This document shows, piece after piece, positions 24,803 to 36,901 of a DNA stretch of 64,000 nt. Each line of letters starts with the position of its first letter. Position 1 is the stretch's first letter. Location of the stretch: the NCBI GenBank assembly GCA_903813345.2, contig CAIIXF020000008.1, positions 7,574,366 through 7,638,365 on the forward strand, given 5' to 3'. The translations under genes and the position numbers were made by a program. Source of the DNA: Owenia fusiformis (lineage: Eukaryota > Annelida > Polychaeta > Sabellida > Oweniidae). The notes below the pieces were generated by a model, which saw only the letters and a list, made by a program, of their open reading frames with translations, was not told where the DNA came from and ran no database searches.

Positions 24803-26195
24803 GGCTAACCATATAACGTACAGTGACAAAATATACTGTTGTACACTTTAGATGTACAGTGTCACTATTCTAACTGATATGAAGCAAAAACGATGATGTG
24901 GGTGTGGTGTAGGTTTTAAAAATTAATCTGAGGAATACTTAAGGGATTTTTTGTTTAATTTCGTGTGTATTCGATTTGGAAGACATTTACCTTTCTAATT
25001 CTGTGAAAAGATTTTCGGGCAGTGCTCGAGTTTTTTCGTAGTAAATCTACCCACCAACAATGATCGGTTGGAAAATTATTTTTATGAGAATATGTTTCCC
25101 AAAGTTACATAATTAAGGTCGGTTGAAGATTTAATAAATATTCACGTTTTTGCTAAAATAATAAAAATAAAAAAATCATAAGTGTATGTTGTCATCTCGA
25201 TGTGCATTGTCCCACTGAATTTACATATCTGAATTCAAAGTTAACCCTTATGTAGACAACATATTTTTCATAACACTAAGGGGCAGGGGGATCAGAATCA
25301 TTTAAAACTGAAACGGAACAATCCAGTATTACTAATTCAACTTGATTGAACTATATTGAACCTCTGCACTTTGCAGATATAGCATAAACGGGATTTCGAA
25401 AGTCATCTTCGATTAGCTAGTATTGATCTCTCCATGAACTCCTTAAGATTATTAAAATTCATAACAGTGCAACATAACGCAACGTACCTGATGCCGAATC
25501 GTTAAAGAGGTTGGAAGATAACACCCCATGGTCAAATATTAATCACCATATCAACTGTATAGTGACCCATGTCATGAGAGACTGACATATATAAGAGTCA
25601 ATAAAAGAATAAACAAAAAAAAACACTTTCATAAAATAAAATAGCATTCAACAAGAGGTAAAAAATCACTTTTACCTGTTTATCTGTACCAGGGATACAT
25701 GAATATGTTCGTTGAACATCACTTGTTACTCATAAAACCCGGACAATGTACATTGGAGATGACAACGTACATTTTTGATTTTTTAAATTATACCAAATAC
25801 ATGAATATTTTTAAAACCTTCAACCATCTTAAACTGTGTAGTTTAGAGAAACATATTCTCATAAAAATAATCGACACTCTTAGATGACAGGGGAGAAAAT
25901 GATCAAAGGAAATGTGTAAAAAACACATTTTTCCAACCGACCAATTGCATGGGTAGATTAACAATGAAAAAAATCTAGCACTGCTCGAAAATCTTTTAAC
26001 GTAATTAGAAAGGTCTTCCAAATCGAATACACACGAAATCAAATATGAAATCCTTTATGTACTCCTCAAATTAATTTTTGAAAACCACAATGAAACCTAC
26101 ATCATAGTTTTCGCTTCAAATCAGTTAATAGTGACACCGTACACCTAAAGTGTACGAAGGTATATCTTGTCACTGTACGTTGTCAATGGTTAGGC
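24803..26195. mobile_element. 1.4-kb foldback element with long inverted arms
   Basis: The left arm (about 24803-25150) is matched in inverse orientation by the right arm (about 25790-26195). Shared blocks include GCTAACCAT near the tips, CGTACAGTGACAA, GTGTACAGTGTCACTATT-like sequence, CGTGTGTATTCGATTTGGAA and AGCAGTGCT. The arms have diverged by substitutions and small indels. The 84-codon - strand frame at 25788-26042 lies wholly in the right arm and is not considered a gene. The interior carries the 25553-25628 motif. Confidence 0.7.
25553..25628 (+). repeat. Dispersed motif GTATAGTGACCC...AATAAAAG, third copy
   Basis: AACTGTATAGTGACCCATG followed by GAGAGACTGACATATATAAG, AATAAAAGAAT and an A-rich tail matches segments at about 6900-6958 and 8898-8957. 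The AATAAA plus A-rich end looks like the 3' end of a retroelement, but no body is attached. Confidence 0.5.
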
Positions 26196-26698
26196 GTGTG
26201 TGTGCCACGTTTGAAAACGTTGAAAAAATGTCAATTCCCATCAGCAAAGTTCAAACAACAAGATAAAAACTAACCACAAAAATCTGTAATAACAATGAAA
26301 CTAACAATAATAAAATATATAAAATCAAATCGATGAGAATTTTCTAGTTTTATGATTATAACCATAAAATTCTAACCACATTGTCATATGAAAGACTTTA
26401 CCAAACAATTGTTTCCACGAGGCCTATCAAGCAGGTTCTGACAAAGAATCATTAATTAGTATTCTGTTTAAAATATATAATGTCTTCATCATTGTCAAGT
26501 TTTGTATTTTTCATAATGGTACACGTGCATTATGTTTCAAAGTATAAAAAAATATGTTAATGCTGGCTTTTCGTTATGTCTGAGGTCTTTGGTATAACAC
26601 GCCACTGTAATTAATTAATAATAATAATAAATCAAATATCATTGCAGGTAACTGAGACATACAAGCTGTGTCAGAAAACAACTGAATATAGATAGACT

Positions 26699-26926
26699 AG
26701 ATGCGAGTAGATGTAATCTTTGATTTCCGTCATTAATATTCAAAAATTCAGTCAAAGTGATGTCATATTTGAAATCTTCAAGTAAAAATACATCTAAAAA
26801 TATGGTTTCGAAAATTGTATATCAAAAATTAAACCACTAAAACAGATGAATATTGAGTTAAAGAAAACTTTATCGGACCCAAACGAGCCACCTGGTGGTG
26901 AAACTGGTATCTTCCTACTCACATCT
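26699..26926. mobile_element. MITE with AGATGCGAGTAG ends, copy 2 (internally deleted)
   Basis: The left end is AGATGCGAGTAG and the right end CTACTCACATCT (one change). At 228 bp it is shorter than copies 1 and 3 because the middle is missing. It carries the same GCCACCTGGTGG subterminal motif. Confidence 0.7.
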
Positions 26927-27079
26927 GTGTCATTAACTATATACAAGAATATATATCCTGAAAACAGCAGTTCTATATGGAGTAAAAATTCTAACAATTA
27001 AAATATGATTTCATAATTCAAGTTTTAATGAATCTGAAGAAAGTCCTATATATACTTTTCAAGTAATATATTTACAATA

Positions 27080-27570
27080 CAGTAAAAACCTGTCTAAACC
27101 GAACGCCATTAGGATCAGCTTAAAAGCCTTCAGATTTGGAGGTGTTCACATTTCAAGGTTTTTGCATTCGCGAGATTCCGAATTCTGGAGAAACGTGAAC
27201 ACATTCTTAGCTCATTTGACCACATAGCTTTATGGCATTTCAGAAATTTGGGAATTCAATTCCCATGAATCTATTCATGCTAGAAAGCCCTATTATAATC
27301 AAGACCATTCAAGTTTTTTAACCAAAGTTTGGATATCATAACAATATTTGAGCAATTTTGTATGAAACATGTGAAATTTTATGAAAAGTGTTCAGATTAG
27401 ACAGGTTCATTTTTTCAAACATGATGGTTCCCTGTTCAAATAGAGAGGTGTTCACATTTCAAGTTTCTTCTAACATGGGAGTCAATGGGAGGAAAAAATG
27501 GGACCAAAAGAAGTGTTCAGATTGGGAGGTGTTCGGATTAGCCAGGTGTTCAGATATACAGGTTCTACTG
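27080..27570. mobile_element. 491-bp pogo/Tc1-type MITE with TA target duplication
   Basis: The left end CAGTAAAAACCTGTCTAAAC and right end GGTTCTACTG are inverted repeats; the element is flanked by TA on both sides (27078-27079, 27571-27572), as for Tc1/mariner/pogo insertions. Subterminal GAACACCTCCCAATCTGAAC-like repeats recur. The interior aligns to the complement of the element at 4880. A 76-codon frame at 27388-27618 overlaps the right end and is not a gene. Confidence 0.7.
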
Positions 27571-28439
27571 TATATTTTTAATCACCTTAGATTTTTGCTA
27601 AGGTTTGGAAAGCATTAATGTCTCTATTTGCTTGTTCAATAACTTTTTCATTCAGGGCATCTAATCAGCTATTTTTATCTACCTTTTAGTAATGCAACAA
27701 GAGAAGAACAAATGATAAAAAACACTTCCCTCGTGGTGAAATACTATCAATATGTCTGACCCCAAGGGAAATATATCATTATTTAAGCTATTTATCATTG
27801 CCTAAGAATCATTCAATTCTATATCTCTATTTTACTGTTCCAAATATTGAACTGACATAATACCAAATAATACTTTGTAGGCAACAGAAATTTATTCCAA
27901 TAAGAATGAATCACAAATGAAAAAATGTTTAAACAAAAGAGGTATAATAGCTTCATATACAATGAAATTATTACATCATATATTGTGGTTTATTGTTGGC
28001 CGGGCATGACATCAACAAAAGATAATAAATGTAAATGCCTTTTATTTATTAGTAAAACCCTTTAATAAAAATTAAATATCATCACTTATTCAGATGACTT
28101 TCAACCTAGTATAAAGAACATTATGATAGTTTATCAATTTACATATACGTACAACTAGTATCTCTGTAGTATGTATTTTGTATTTCATTGTGTGATGTCA
28201 AATATGTATTTTGTAGCCATTGGGAGTCACAGTAATTATGGTACAAAAATGCACTGACTGTTATTTTTTCACGTGAAAGTTAATGAATAAATCGCTAAAA
28301 GAACAAGTGCAAGATATGGTAAAATCTGTAAGGTTTTCGATGATTTTTTGAACTGATAGGCTTTTTGGGTGTGAGATCTATTCAAAAAATTAGTACCGTG
28401 GGTACTGGGCTCACATGGTGTTGCTCAAAAGTGAAAATA
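27571..28439. other. Unassigned non-coding DNA
   Basis: No supported gene, RNA or repeat. Confidence 0.4.
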
Positions 28440-29870
28440 AAAAAGACGGGTATAATTTTTTGCAGATTTTTTGTGACAAAATTATTTCATACAACTACTC
28501 TTTACAAAGACATGGCTTTTTACAATGCAGGACACCTGAACTTATTTGTAAAGCTAGGAAATGGGCCAAAAGTGAATTTCCCGAGACAAAAATGGTGGCC
28601 ATTTTGAAATTAGGCGAGATTTTGAAGCAGGAGTCACAGGTTTTTTTTTTCTTTATTGATGTTGAACAAAATTATTTTAAATCGGGAATCCTATCTACAG
28701 AGGATTTAAAAAGTGTTGACAGAGGTTTAAAACTTGCCACTTTTTTGGACTGACTGAGAGACAGATGGACGAATCAATGTTAACTAAAATGGCTGAAAAT
28801 AAAAAAAAACTGATATAATATTTTGCCGATTTTTTGTAACAAAATTATTTCATACAACTACTCTTTACAGTGACATGGCTTTTTACAATGCAGGACAGCT
28901 GAAATTATTTGTAAAGCTAGGAAATGGGCCAAGAGTGAATTTCGCGAGACAAGAATGGTGACCATTTTGAAAATAGGCGAGCTTTTGAACCAAGAGTCAT
29001 AGGATAGTTTTTTGTATTGATGTTGAACAAAATTAACTTAAAACAGGAATCCTATCGACAGAGGGTTTAAGGCAAATGGTCCAAAAGTGGATTTTGCGAG
29101 ACAGATGGACAAATCAATGTTAACTAAAATGGCTGAAAATAAAAAAAATGGATATAATTTTTTGCTGATTTTTCGTAACAAAATTATTTCATACATCTAC
29201 TCTTTACATTGACATGGATTTTTACAATGTAGGACAATTGAAATTATTTGTAAAGCTAAGAAATAGGTCAAAAGTGAATTTCGCGAGACAAATATGGCGG
29301 CCATTTTGGAAATAGGCGAGCTTTTGAGCCAGGAGTCATAGGGGAGTTTTCTGAATTGATGTTGAACAGAAATAACTTAAAACAGGAATCCTATCGACAG
29401 AGGTTTTAAAACGTGCCACTGTTGTTGACGGAAAAGTGGATTTCACAAGTCAGATGGACAAATCAATGTTAACTAAAATGGCTGAAAATAAAAAAAATAG
29501 ATATAATTTTTCGCTGATTTTTTGTAACAAAATTATTTCATATATCTACTCTTTACATTGACACAGATTTTTACAATGTAGGACACCTGAAATTATTTGT
29601 AAAGCTAGGAAATGGGTCAAAAGTGAATTTCGCGAGACAAAAATGGCGGCCATTTTGAAAATAGGCGAGCTTTTGAACCAGGAGTCATAGGGGAGTTTTC
29701 TGTATTGATGTTGAACAGAAATAACTTAAAACAGGAATCCTATCGACAGAGGTTTTAAAACGTGCCACTATTGTTGACGGACAGACAGACGGACGGACGG
29801 ACAGACGGACAAGTGAGCGATTGCAAAAGCTCACCATGTGAGCTAACATGTGAGCTAAAAAGTGCAACAT
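28440..29870. repeat. Four-unit tandem array, about 340-365 bp per unit
   Basis: The marker CAAAATTATTTCATA recurs at 28477, 28840, 29179 and 29528, giving periods of 363, 339 and 349 bp. Each unit carries a GTTAACTAAAATGGCTGAAAA segment, a conserved TTTGTAAAGCTAGGAAATGG block and a GGCCATTTTGAAA block. The array ends in GACAGACAGACGGACGGACG and GCTCACCATGTGAGCT at 29777-29848, a tail typical of mollusc dispersed repeats and related to 45869-46756. The 112-codon + frame at 28415-28753 is repeat sequence. Confidence 0.85.
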
Positions 29871-30000
29871 CACCAGCTTGTAAAAGTCAATATTGTTAAT
29901 TTGGTTATTCTGTTGATTTTCTCAATATTTTGGCAAAACTGTGCCCATAATTTGTTCTGAAGATATATCTAATTATCTTATAAATCTTTATATCTTATAT

Positions 30001-31360
30001 TATATAAGCAATTATTATGAGACATCACTGATTGTCCTGAGACAATTAACCTTTGTGATATTTTCTCTCTAAAAAACTATTATTTTGAAACAATCATTAT
30101 AAGAATATTAAAATTAAAGCGGAACTTTTGAAATAATTTTTATTAGGATTCACTGTTTTATTTTATGTATGTAGTAATAAAATAGTGTTATATTGAATAT
30201 TTTTGGAACATATGCTATTTATGTGCTCAGTTTATTTTACTGTTATTTTAGATAAGAGCTTTAATCGTCCCATTGATTACACAATCGATCATCTTTTTAA
30301 CAGCACGTCTTCCCTATTTACCTTTACGTGCTTAATAATATTATTTTTTGTAACATTTTTGAACCTCTTATTGTCTATGTTTTATTTTAAAACACACTTC
30401 CTTGGTATTACTATTACCGAATAATTTTGCGTTGTTTAAGGGCAAGTAAAATATTTTGATTTGAATAGACTAGATGCGAGTAGAAATAATCTTGATTTAC
30501 ATCATCAAATATTCAAAATTCAGTCAAAGTAATGTCATATTTGAAATCTACATGTAAAAGTACATCTAGAAACATGGTTTCGAAAATTGTTTATCAACTT
30601 TGAAAATTTAATTTTTTTGAAAATGTGACTTCTAGTTCGGGTTGATTCTCCATAGACCCCATGTTACAAAAAAAGTGAAATATCTTTTCTTGTATTGGAC
30701 AGATAATATTTCCTTTTACTGGACATATTTTGATTTGCATATCTATTAGATACATAAGGGTTATATAAAAATTGAACCACTAAAACAGTTGTAATTCAAG
30801 TAAAAGGGAACTTTCTACTATACCCACCATGCTATCTGACCCGAACGAGCCACCTGGTGGTAAAACTGATGACTACCTACTCGCATCTGCGTTATTATTA
30901 CATGTATTAATTTGTCTAATTGTTATTCTTTATGTGTGTCTGGTCAGGATGACTTTAACATTTGTATGCATGCAGATAATATATTTCTAAGAATGATGTA
31001 TTTTAGTTCAAAGCATTACATCATTTAATGTCTGGCAAACATCTTTTCTTTACATTTACTTTCATAATGTATACTTTATAATTTGTTTAAGTATTTAGTA
31101 TTTATCATAGAAGATTAGACAAATACAATATTGAATAAAAACAAACTCTTAAGGTTCATGTTTATATTTACATTTTTTAAAAAATACTCCCCCATCCATG
31201 TTATTTTCTGGTTCAAAATGAAGGTGGAAGACACAGATACATCTCTTCAGTTTTTTGTGGAAATCCTTGCTGTATTTAGGGCTAAGTAAATTAAAAATGA
31301 ATTGTATGTAATCCAATGTTGATGAGAAACTTCAAATTCACGTAGCTGGTATTTTGAATG
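30001..31360. repeat. Direct duplication, unit A
   Basis: TATATAAGCAATTATTATG at the left and TGATGAGAAACTT near the right are shared, in the same order and orientation, with unit B (31747-34835). A contains the MITE at 30472-30888, which B lacks, and is uninterrupted at the positions where B carries two large insertions. No coding function is visible. Confidence 0.8.
30472..30888. mobile_element. MITE with AGATGCGAGTAG ends, copy 3
   Basis: Perfect AGATGCGAGTAG / CTACTCGCATCT ends, 417 bp, the longest copy of this family here. The paralogous site in unit B (about 32216) is empty, so insertion post-dates the A/B duplication. Confidence 0.8.
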
Positions 31361-31556
31361 CCAAAAATCGTATTGGAGCGTATTATATGAAAAAATTGTA
31401 TTGTCCCCGGGAAAAAAATCGTATTGGAGCGTATTAACCTATTTTTGGTTTCCCGGTTATTTTATCATTTTTTTATTTTTCAAACAATGAGCATTTATTA
31501 ATATAATGCTTGTATTATCCAAATGTAACATTTTAGAGGGATGTATTATGGAATAA

Positions 31557-31745
31557 ATAGGTTATATCTGGTCGGGATGGAATATTGGTTTTATTCCTCT
31601 GAAAATATGATATTGACCTTGGGCGATATAATATTGACACTCGGTCGCTGCGCTCCCTCGGTGAATATCATATTACCCTTCGGTCAATATCATATTGTCC
31701 CTCGGAATAAAACCCATATTCAATCCCTCCCAGTAAATAACCTAT
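31557..31745. mobile_element. 189-bp hairpin MITE between units A and B
   Basis: ATAGGTTATATCTGGTCGGG at the left pairs with the complement of the right end (CCCTCCCAGTAAATAACCTAT), and pairing extends through GGAATA and GGTTTTATTCC for about 45 bases. A relative of the end occurs inside the 2-kb tandem duplication (AGGTTATTTACGGGGAGGGA near 7427 and 9426). A GCTGCGCTCCCTCGG motif lies in the loop region. Confidence 0.65.
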
Positions 31746-32423
31746 ATATATAAGCAATTATTATGAGACATCACTGATTGTCCAGGAGAGAATTAACCTA
31801 TGTGATATTCTCTCTCTAAAAAAATTATAAGAATAATAAAATTATCGCTGAACTTTTGAAATAATTTTTATCGGGATTCACTTTTTTAATTTATGTATGT
31901 AGTATATTAACAAAATAGTGTTATATTGAATATTTTTTGAATGTATTGGATATTATTTGTGCGCTCAGTTTATTTTAATTTTAATCGTCCCACTGATAAC
32001 ACAATCATCTTTTTAACAGCATGTCTTCCCTATTTACCTTTAGGTGCTTAATAACAGTTAGTTTCAGACATCTAATACATGTAGATAATATTATTTTTTG
32101 AAACATTTTTGAACCTCTTATCGTCTATGTTTTATTTTAAAACACACTTCCTTGGTATGACTATTACTGAATAATTTTGCGTTGTTGGAGGGCAAGAAAA
32201 ATATTTTGATTTGAATTATTAATAATTTGTCTGATTGTTATTCTTTATGTGTGTCTGGTCAGGGTGACTTTGACATTTATATGTATGCAGATATTATATT
32301 TTCAAAAATGATGTATTTTAGTTTAAAGCATTACATCATTTAATGTATGGCAAAGATCTTTTCTTTACATTTACTTTCATAATGTCTACTTTATAATTTG
32401 TTTAAGTATTTAGTATTTATCAT

Positions 32424-32939
32424 ACACTGGTGATCCACTCGATTACGCTGGTTATCAAAATGAACCGTTTTGGTAACAAAATGTCGGAACGTCGAAGGCA
32501 CGATATTTCTTTTTTCCTTATTTCATGCGTTGTAGGCAGATTCCCCACGACATTTTTTCTAACAACGTGCATCAGTATCATATGTTTTAGAAAATGTACA
32601 TGTTTGCGAAAAAATAGCTCAGAGGACAACAAAATCGTCGATTTACTTCCTCATTTCAGTTACATAAACGGTTTTCGAAAAACAGTTAAGATCTGCACTT
32701 TTAACCCAAACCGCTTATGTAACTTAAATGAGGAAGTAAATCGACGATTCTGTTGTCTTCTGAACTATTTGTTCGCAAATATGTACACTTTCTCGTTTGT
32801 GTTAAAAAATGTCGTGGGAATTCTGCCTACAACGTGTAAAATAAGGAAACGAGAAAAATCGTACCTTCCGGATGTTCCGACATTTTGTTACCAAAACGAA
32901 CCGTTTTGGTAACCAGCGTAATCGAGTGGATCACCAGTG
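32424..32939. mobile_element. 516-bp nearly full-length palindromic element
   Basis: The left end ACACTGGTGATCCACTCGAT is repeated in inverse orientation at the right end, and the two halves remain complementary almost to the centre (about 32680). The paralogous uninterrupted site in unit A (31101-31115, TTTATCATAGAAGATT) shows where it entered; flanks TCAT (32420-32423) and TCAA (32940-32943) suggest a 3-4 bp target duplication. A 160-codon frame runs through it on the + strand, but its two halves are mirror images at DNA level, so it is not regarded as a gene. Confidence 0.85.
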
Positions 32940-33074
32940 TCAAAGAAGATTAGACAAATACAATATTGAATAGCAATAAACTCTGAAGGTTCATGTTTAT
33001 ATTTACATTTTTCAAAAAATACTCCCCCATCCATGTTATTTCCTGGTTCAAAATAAAGTATGAAGACACATATA

Positions 33075-34678
33075 CCCCAGCCTTTCAGTAGGTTCGCTTT
33101 AGGTGATATATTTAACTAGGATTTCTAGGTTCGCTTTAGGTAGTTCCCCATATACTCCATTGGTAGGTTCGCTTTAGGCGATGTTCAAATATGCTAATTA
33201 GGTCTAGGTTTACTTTAGGTGATCACCTAAAGCGAACCTATAACTACCTATAACTACCTAAACTACCTAAAGCGAACCTAGGTAGGTTCGCTTTAGGTAA
33301 TTATAGGTTTGCTCTAGGTAATTATAGGTTCACTTTAGGTGGTCACCTAAAGCGAACCTGAATCTAATTAGCATATTTGAACATCGCCTAAAGTGAACCT
33401 AAAACTACCTAAAGCGAACCTACGTAGGTTCGCATTAGGTAAATACTTCCAAGGGCTGGGTTGGCTTTAGACCACCCAGCAGCTGGATGACTTGATTTGT
33501 TGATTTGAACTGTTTATATATTTCTCACACATTTTGATGCATATATTCTCACGCAAGTACATTTATTTACAATGATGGTCCTAAGCTGGCCTATGGAGGT
33601 AGCCGGGTGTCTGGACCCTACAAACTTGTGAACTGTATAGGCTATATGTCAACTGTTTATTTATTTCTCACACATTTTGATGCTTAGTTTCTCACTCAGG
33701 TACATTTATTTAAAATTCCTCCTATTTTATAATTGCATGCTTTTATAACACTTAACCTCTTGAATACCAGCCTCTAAAAAGGGTTTGAAACCAGAGTATT
33801 GTTTATTTTTTGCCAGTTTTTTTGATATTTACATCTAAAAACACAACAGTTGATGTTTGATTTCATAAGAATAGTAAACATAGACCCATTCATTTTAAAA
33901 CATCATTTGTGAAGATTGGATAAAAATTGCCAAAGTTAGAACAGTTTTAGTGAAAAATTCTGTGACAGATATATCCGTCAATCTGGGTATTCAAGAGGTT
34001 AAAATAATATATTGATTGATCATTTGTACACTTACTTACATGTACTTTGTAAATGAGCACTGATGTGATGGTCATTTCAGCATATTTCCCCATTTTCCTG
34101 GCTATTTCCAAATTTCCTGTCTAACTGATTTTAGTTTGAATATTATACCCACAATGCATTGATACTTCCTGCTATCAGCGCCCCTAGTGGCTGTGACAGA
34201 ACTTCTGTTTTGTAGGTTTGCTTTAGGTAGCTTTAGGTAGCTTTGGGTTCGAACCTAAAACTACCTACAAGTTTGAAGTGTTTTAGGTAGATTTAAGATT
34301 TTTAGGTTCGCTTTAGGTAACTCTTGAAGAATGACTATGTTTTTTAGGTTCGCTTTGGGTTCGAACCTAAAACTACCCACAACTTTTCGATTTTTTAAGT
34401 GTTTTAGGTAGTTTTAGGTAACTCTAGATAATTTCTAAGATTTTTTGGTTCGGTTTAGGTAAATCCTGAAAAAGTATAACATTTTTAGGTTCGCCTTAGG
34501 TTCGAACCTAAAACTACCTACAAGTTTCTGATTTTTTTAAAGTGCTTTAGGTAGTTTTAGGTTCGAACCTAAAGCGAACCTACATGAAGTAGGTTCGTTT
34601 AGGTAGCCATCAAATTGTGGGATTCACTTTTAGGTTCGCTTTAGGTTCGAACCTACATCACCTACTGAAAGGCTGGGG
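33075..34678. mobile_element. 1.6-kb inverted-repeat element packed with GGTTCGCTTTAGG motifs
   Basis: The ends are CCCCAGCCTTTCAGTAGGT and ACCTACTGAAAGGCTGGGG, perfect inverted repeats. Left (33090-33440) and right (34210-34660) portions are crowded with the 13-mer GGTTCGCTTTAGG and its complement: about ten exact copies and a similar number of one-mismatch variants, often as back-to-back palindromes. The centre (33440-34200) is ordinary AT-rich sequence with an internal duplication (TTTCTCACACATTTTGATGC near 33523 and 33663). Unit A supplies the empty site near 31238. The flanks TATA/TACA allow a TA-containing target duplication. No transposase is encoded. Arrayed motifs of this kind usually bind a transposase, which is inference here. 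Confidence 0.85.
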
Positions 34679-34835
34679 TACATGTGCATCTCTTCAGTTT
34701 TTTTGTGGAAATCCTTGCTGTATTTAGGGCTAAGTAAATCAAAAATGAATTGTAGGTAATCCAATGTTGATGAGAAACTTGGAGAAGAGTTGGAAATCCA
34801 AATTCATGTAGGTGATATTTTAAATGATTTTTATC

Positions 34836-36901
34836 GATGAGACTCTTGATGAAAGCAGGAAAATATAGACAGGTCACTCATACTTTATTTTGAACCAGAA
34901 AACAGCCTTGGCAACCCTGAAACACTACAAGTGTTTATCATGCATTTACACATCATGGTAGAATGATTATTACACTTTTATGAAAATTTTTAATTTGAAC
35001 TCAATCTATCAGTTTTTGAGATATCGACAGAAAATCGAATGGAAATACCGTCCTTGAACTTGCTTTGATGACATTTCCCCAAGCTCGTAGTCCTTTTTGT
35101 GAAATGCATAACTACCTTAAGATATCAATAAGTAGGAGCTTACCTTCTAGATGAAAGTATTTTGTCTTTGTTAATAAATTGCTTGTGTATCAAAAGGCTT
35201 GACTACATCCATAAGGCATATTCTTGCTGATTACGATCTGATCTAATCTAGGAATCTTGCATCTATAAAAAAGATGAGTCAATAATAACAAACAGGTTGA
35301 ATTTGTGAGGATGACAAGAAGTTATCAAGAAGTTTTAGAGTTATTAACTTATCCTGCCATCATAATTTTCCAGAGTGGGTTTGGTACATCAATTACTAAG
35401 AGTAGTCAGAGTTACGTGTGTAGATATCAGAACAATCATATGAGTGTGCTGCACACAAAATCTAACAGGAATTCTCAGGTGGGGTTCCTTTTTTGATTAT
35501 GTTTGACGTACATTGATGTAACAAAGAACTCACAGATCACAATTTTAATTTGGGTATAGAACTGATGATTGATAAATAATATCTAAATAAAACGTTTAAT
35601 GATATTTCCTTCATAGCATTCATAATAAAGAAATTGGTGACTAAACAAGTAAATAAAGCATGGCACATAAAACATTTTTGGCTTGCTTTCCTTTAATTTC
35701 TCATCTCAATCAACTCTAAAATGTTCCATTTGGCTTCCTCAATGCTAACAGGATTCAACTATAAACTATTGATGTAACTTAAATATTTGGTAAGTGAACA
35801 CTCGACATAGTATCTCAGTACGTCTTTATGCCTTAGTCATGCTATGGAAGCCATTCAGTGTCATAGCCAATACCAATTCTACAGCTGGCACAGAATCTCT
35901 TGTATGCTGTGACATCTGGGAGGAAAATCTACAGCTGGGTGACAATAATCACCGAAGGGTGTCCCTTTGGTGATTGTAGCTAGGTTTTGACAAATATCAA
36001 GGCAGTCGCAGAAATGACAAATGCTACTACTACATGCTATAATTTCCATGGCAACCTTGCAGCCTGTTAGTTAAAACAAGTTAAACCTAGTCTCTGCGCC
36101 TTATTTCTTATCTGAGATATCTTGTGGCCCATAACATGGAGATACAGTATTAAATTGTAGTCCAATTTGGGCCAGCGGGGCCAGAGCACTTTATGTATCT
36201 GTGATGTTGCTCCTAAACAATGGGATCAAAGCAAGCATACTTACCTTATGAACACAACAATTTCATTTCACAGAAAAGTTTGACTACAGACAAAAATGGA
36301 CAATTCGAAAAATACATTTCAGAAATTGATCACATTTAACAATTATAAATGAATATTAACGCAAAATGTAATATGGAATTTTGCTAAGGGAGTGTTCAAT
36401 CAGTAGTCCCCGGATTTATTTACTGTACTTGTCTTTTTGTTCAGGTTAAAATGCCATCTATTAGACAGTAATATAAAACTAAAAGTGCTACTTTCATTCA
36501 CTGAGTGTGGCCATAGAATATATATATGACACTCTTAGTTGTTTTGGATTTGCCTTTAATGGTCCGGTTGGATTATTCTTATTGATGTAAACGTAATAAA
36601 CTCACTTTCATTGATCTTTACGGGATCAACCCAGTTGTCCGAAACCCAGTATATCAGAATGCTTTATCACTACACCCTTCTTGGTATTGTGAGATATCTG
36701 AATCAATTTCTCCTGTAACACTACCACACTCAGTTTCAATGACTTGACACATGATCAGTCATGTGACCTTGCAAAATGGACGATCTAAATTTCCAAAAAT
36801 TCTGCTAAGATCAAGACCGATATGCTGTTGCCTTCAGTGTCGTGTTTGGCGGAGTTCCACAATGTAACCTAGCAGGATGGATCACATGCTATCTACATGT
36901 A
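34836..36901. other. Unassigned non-coding DNA
   Basis: No supported gene, RNA or repeat; short frames such as 35305-35496 lack any feature. Confidence 0.4.

Larger units (their letters stand above)
31747..34835. repeat. Direct duplication, unit B, with two nested insertions
   Basis: Copy of unit A split into three pieces by the palindromic element at 32424-32939 and the motif-array element at 33075-34678. It also has about 36 extra bases near 32055-32090 relative to A. Confidence 0.8.

Noticed and set aside
28415-28753. 112-codon + strand frame
   Set aside because: Part of the tandem array; not kept open in the other units.
32430-32912. 160-codon + strand frame
   Set aside because: It lies entirely within the palindromic element; the two halves are reverse complements, and no domain is visible.
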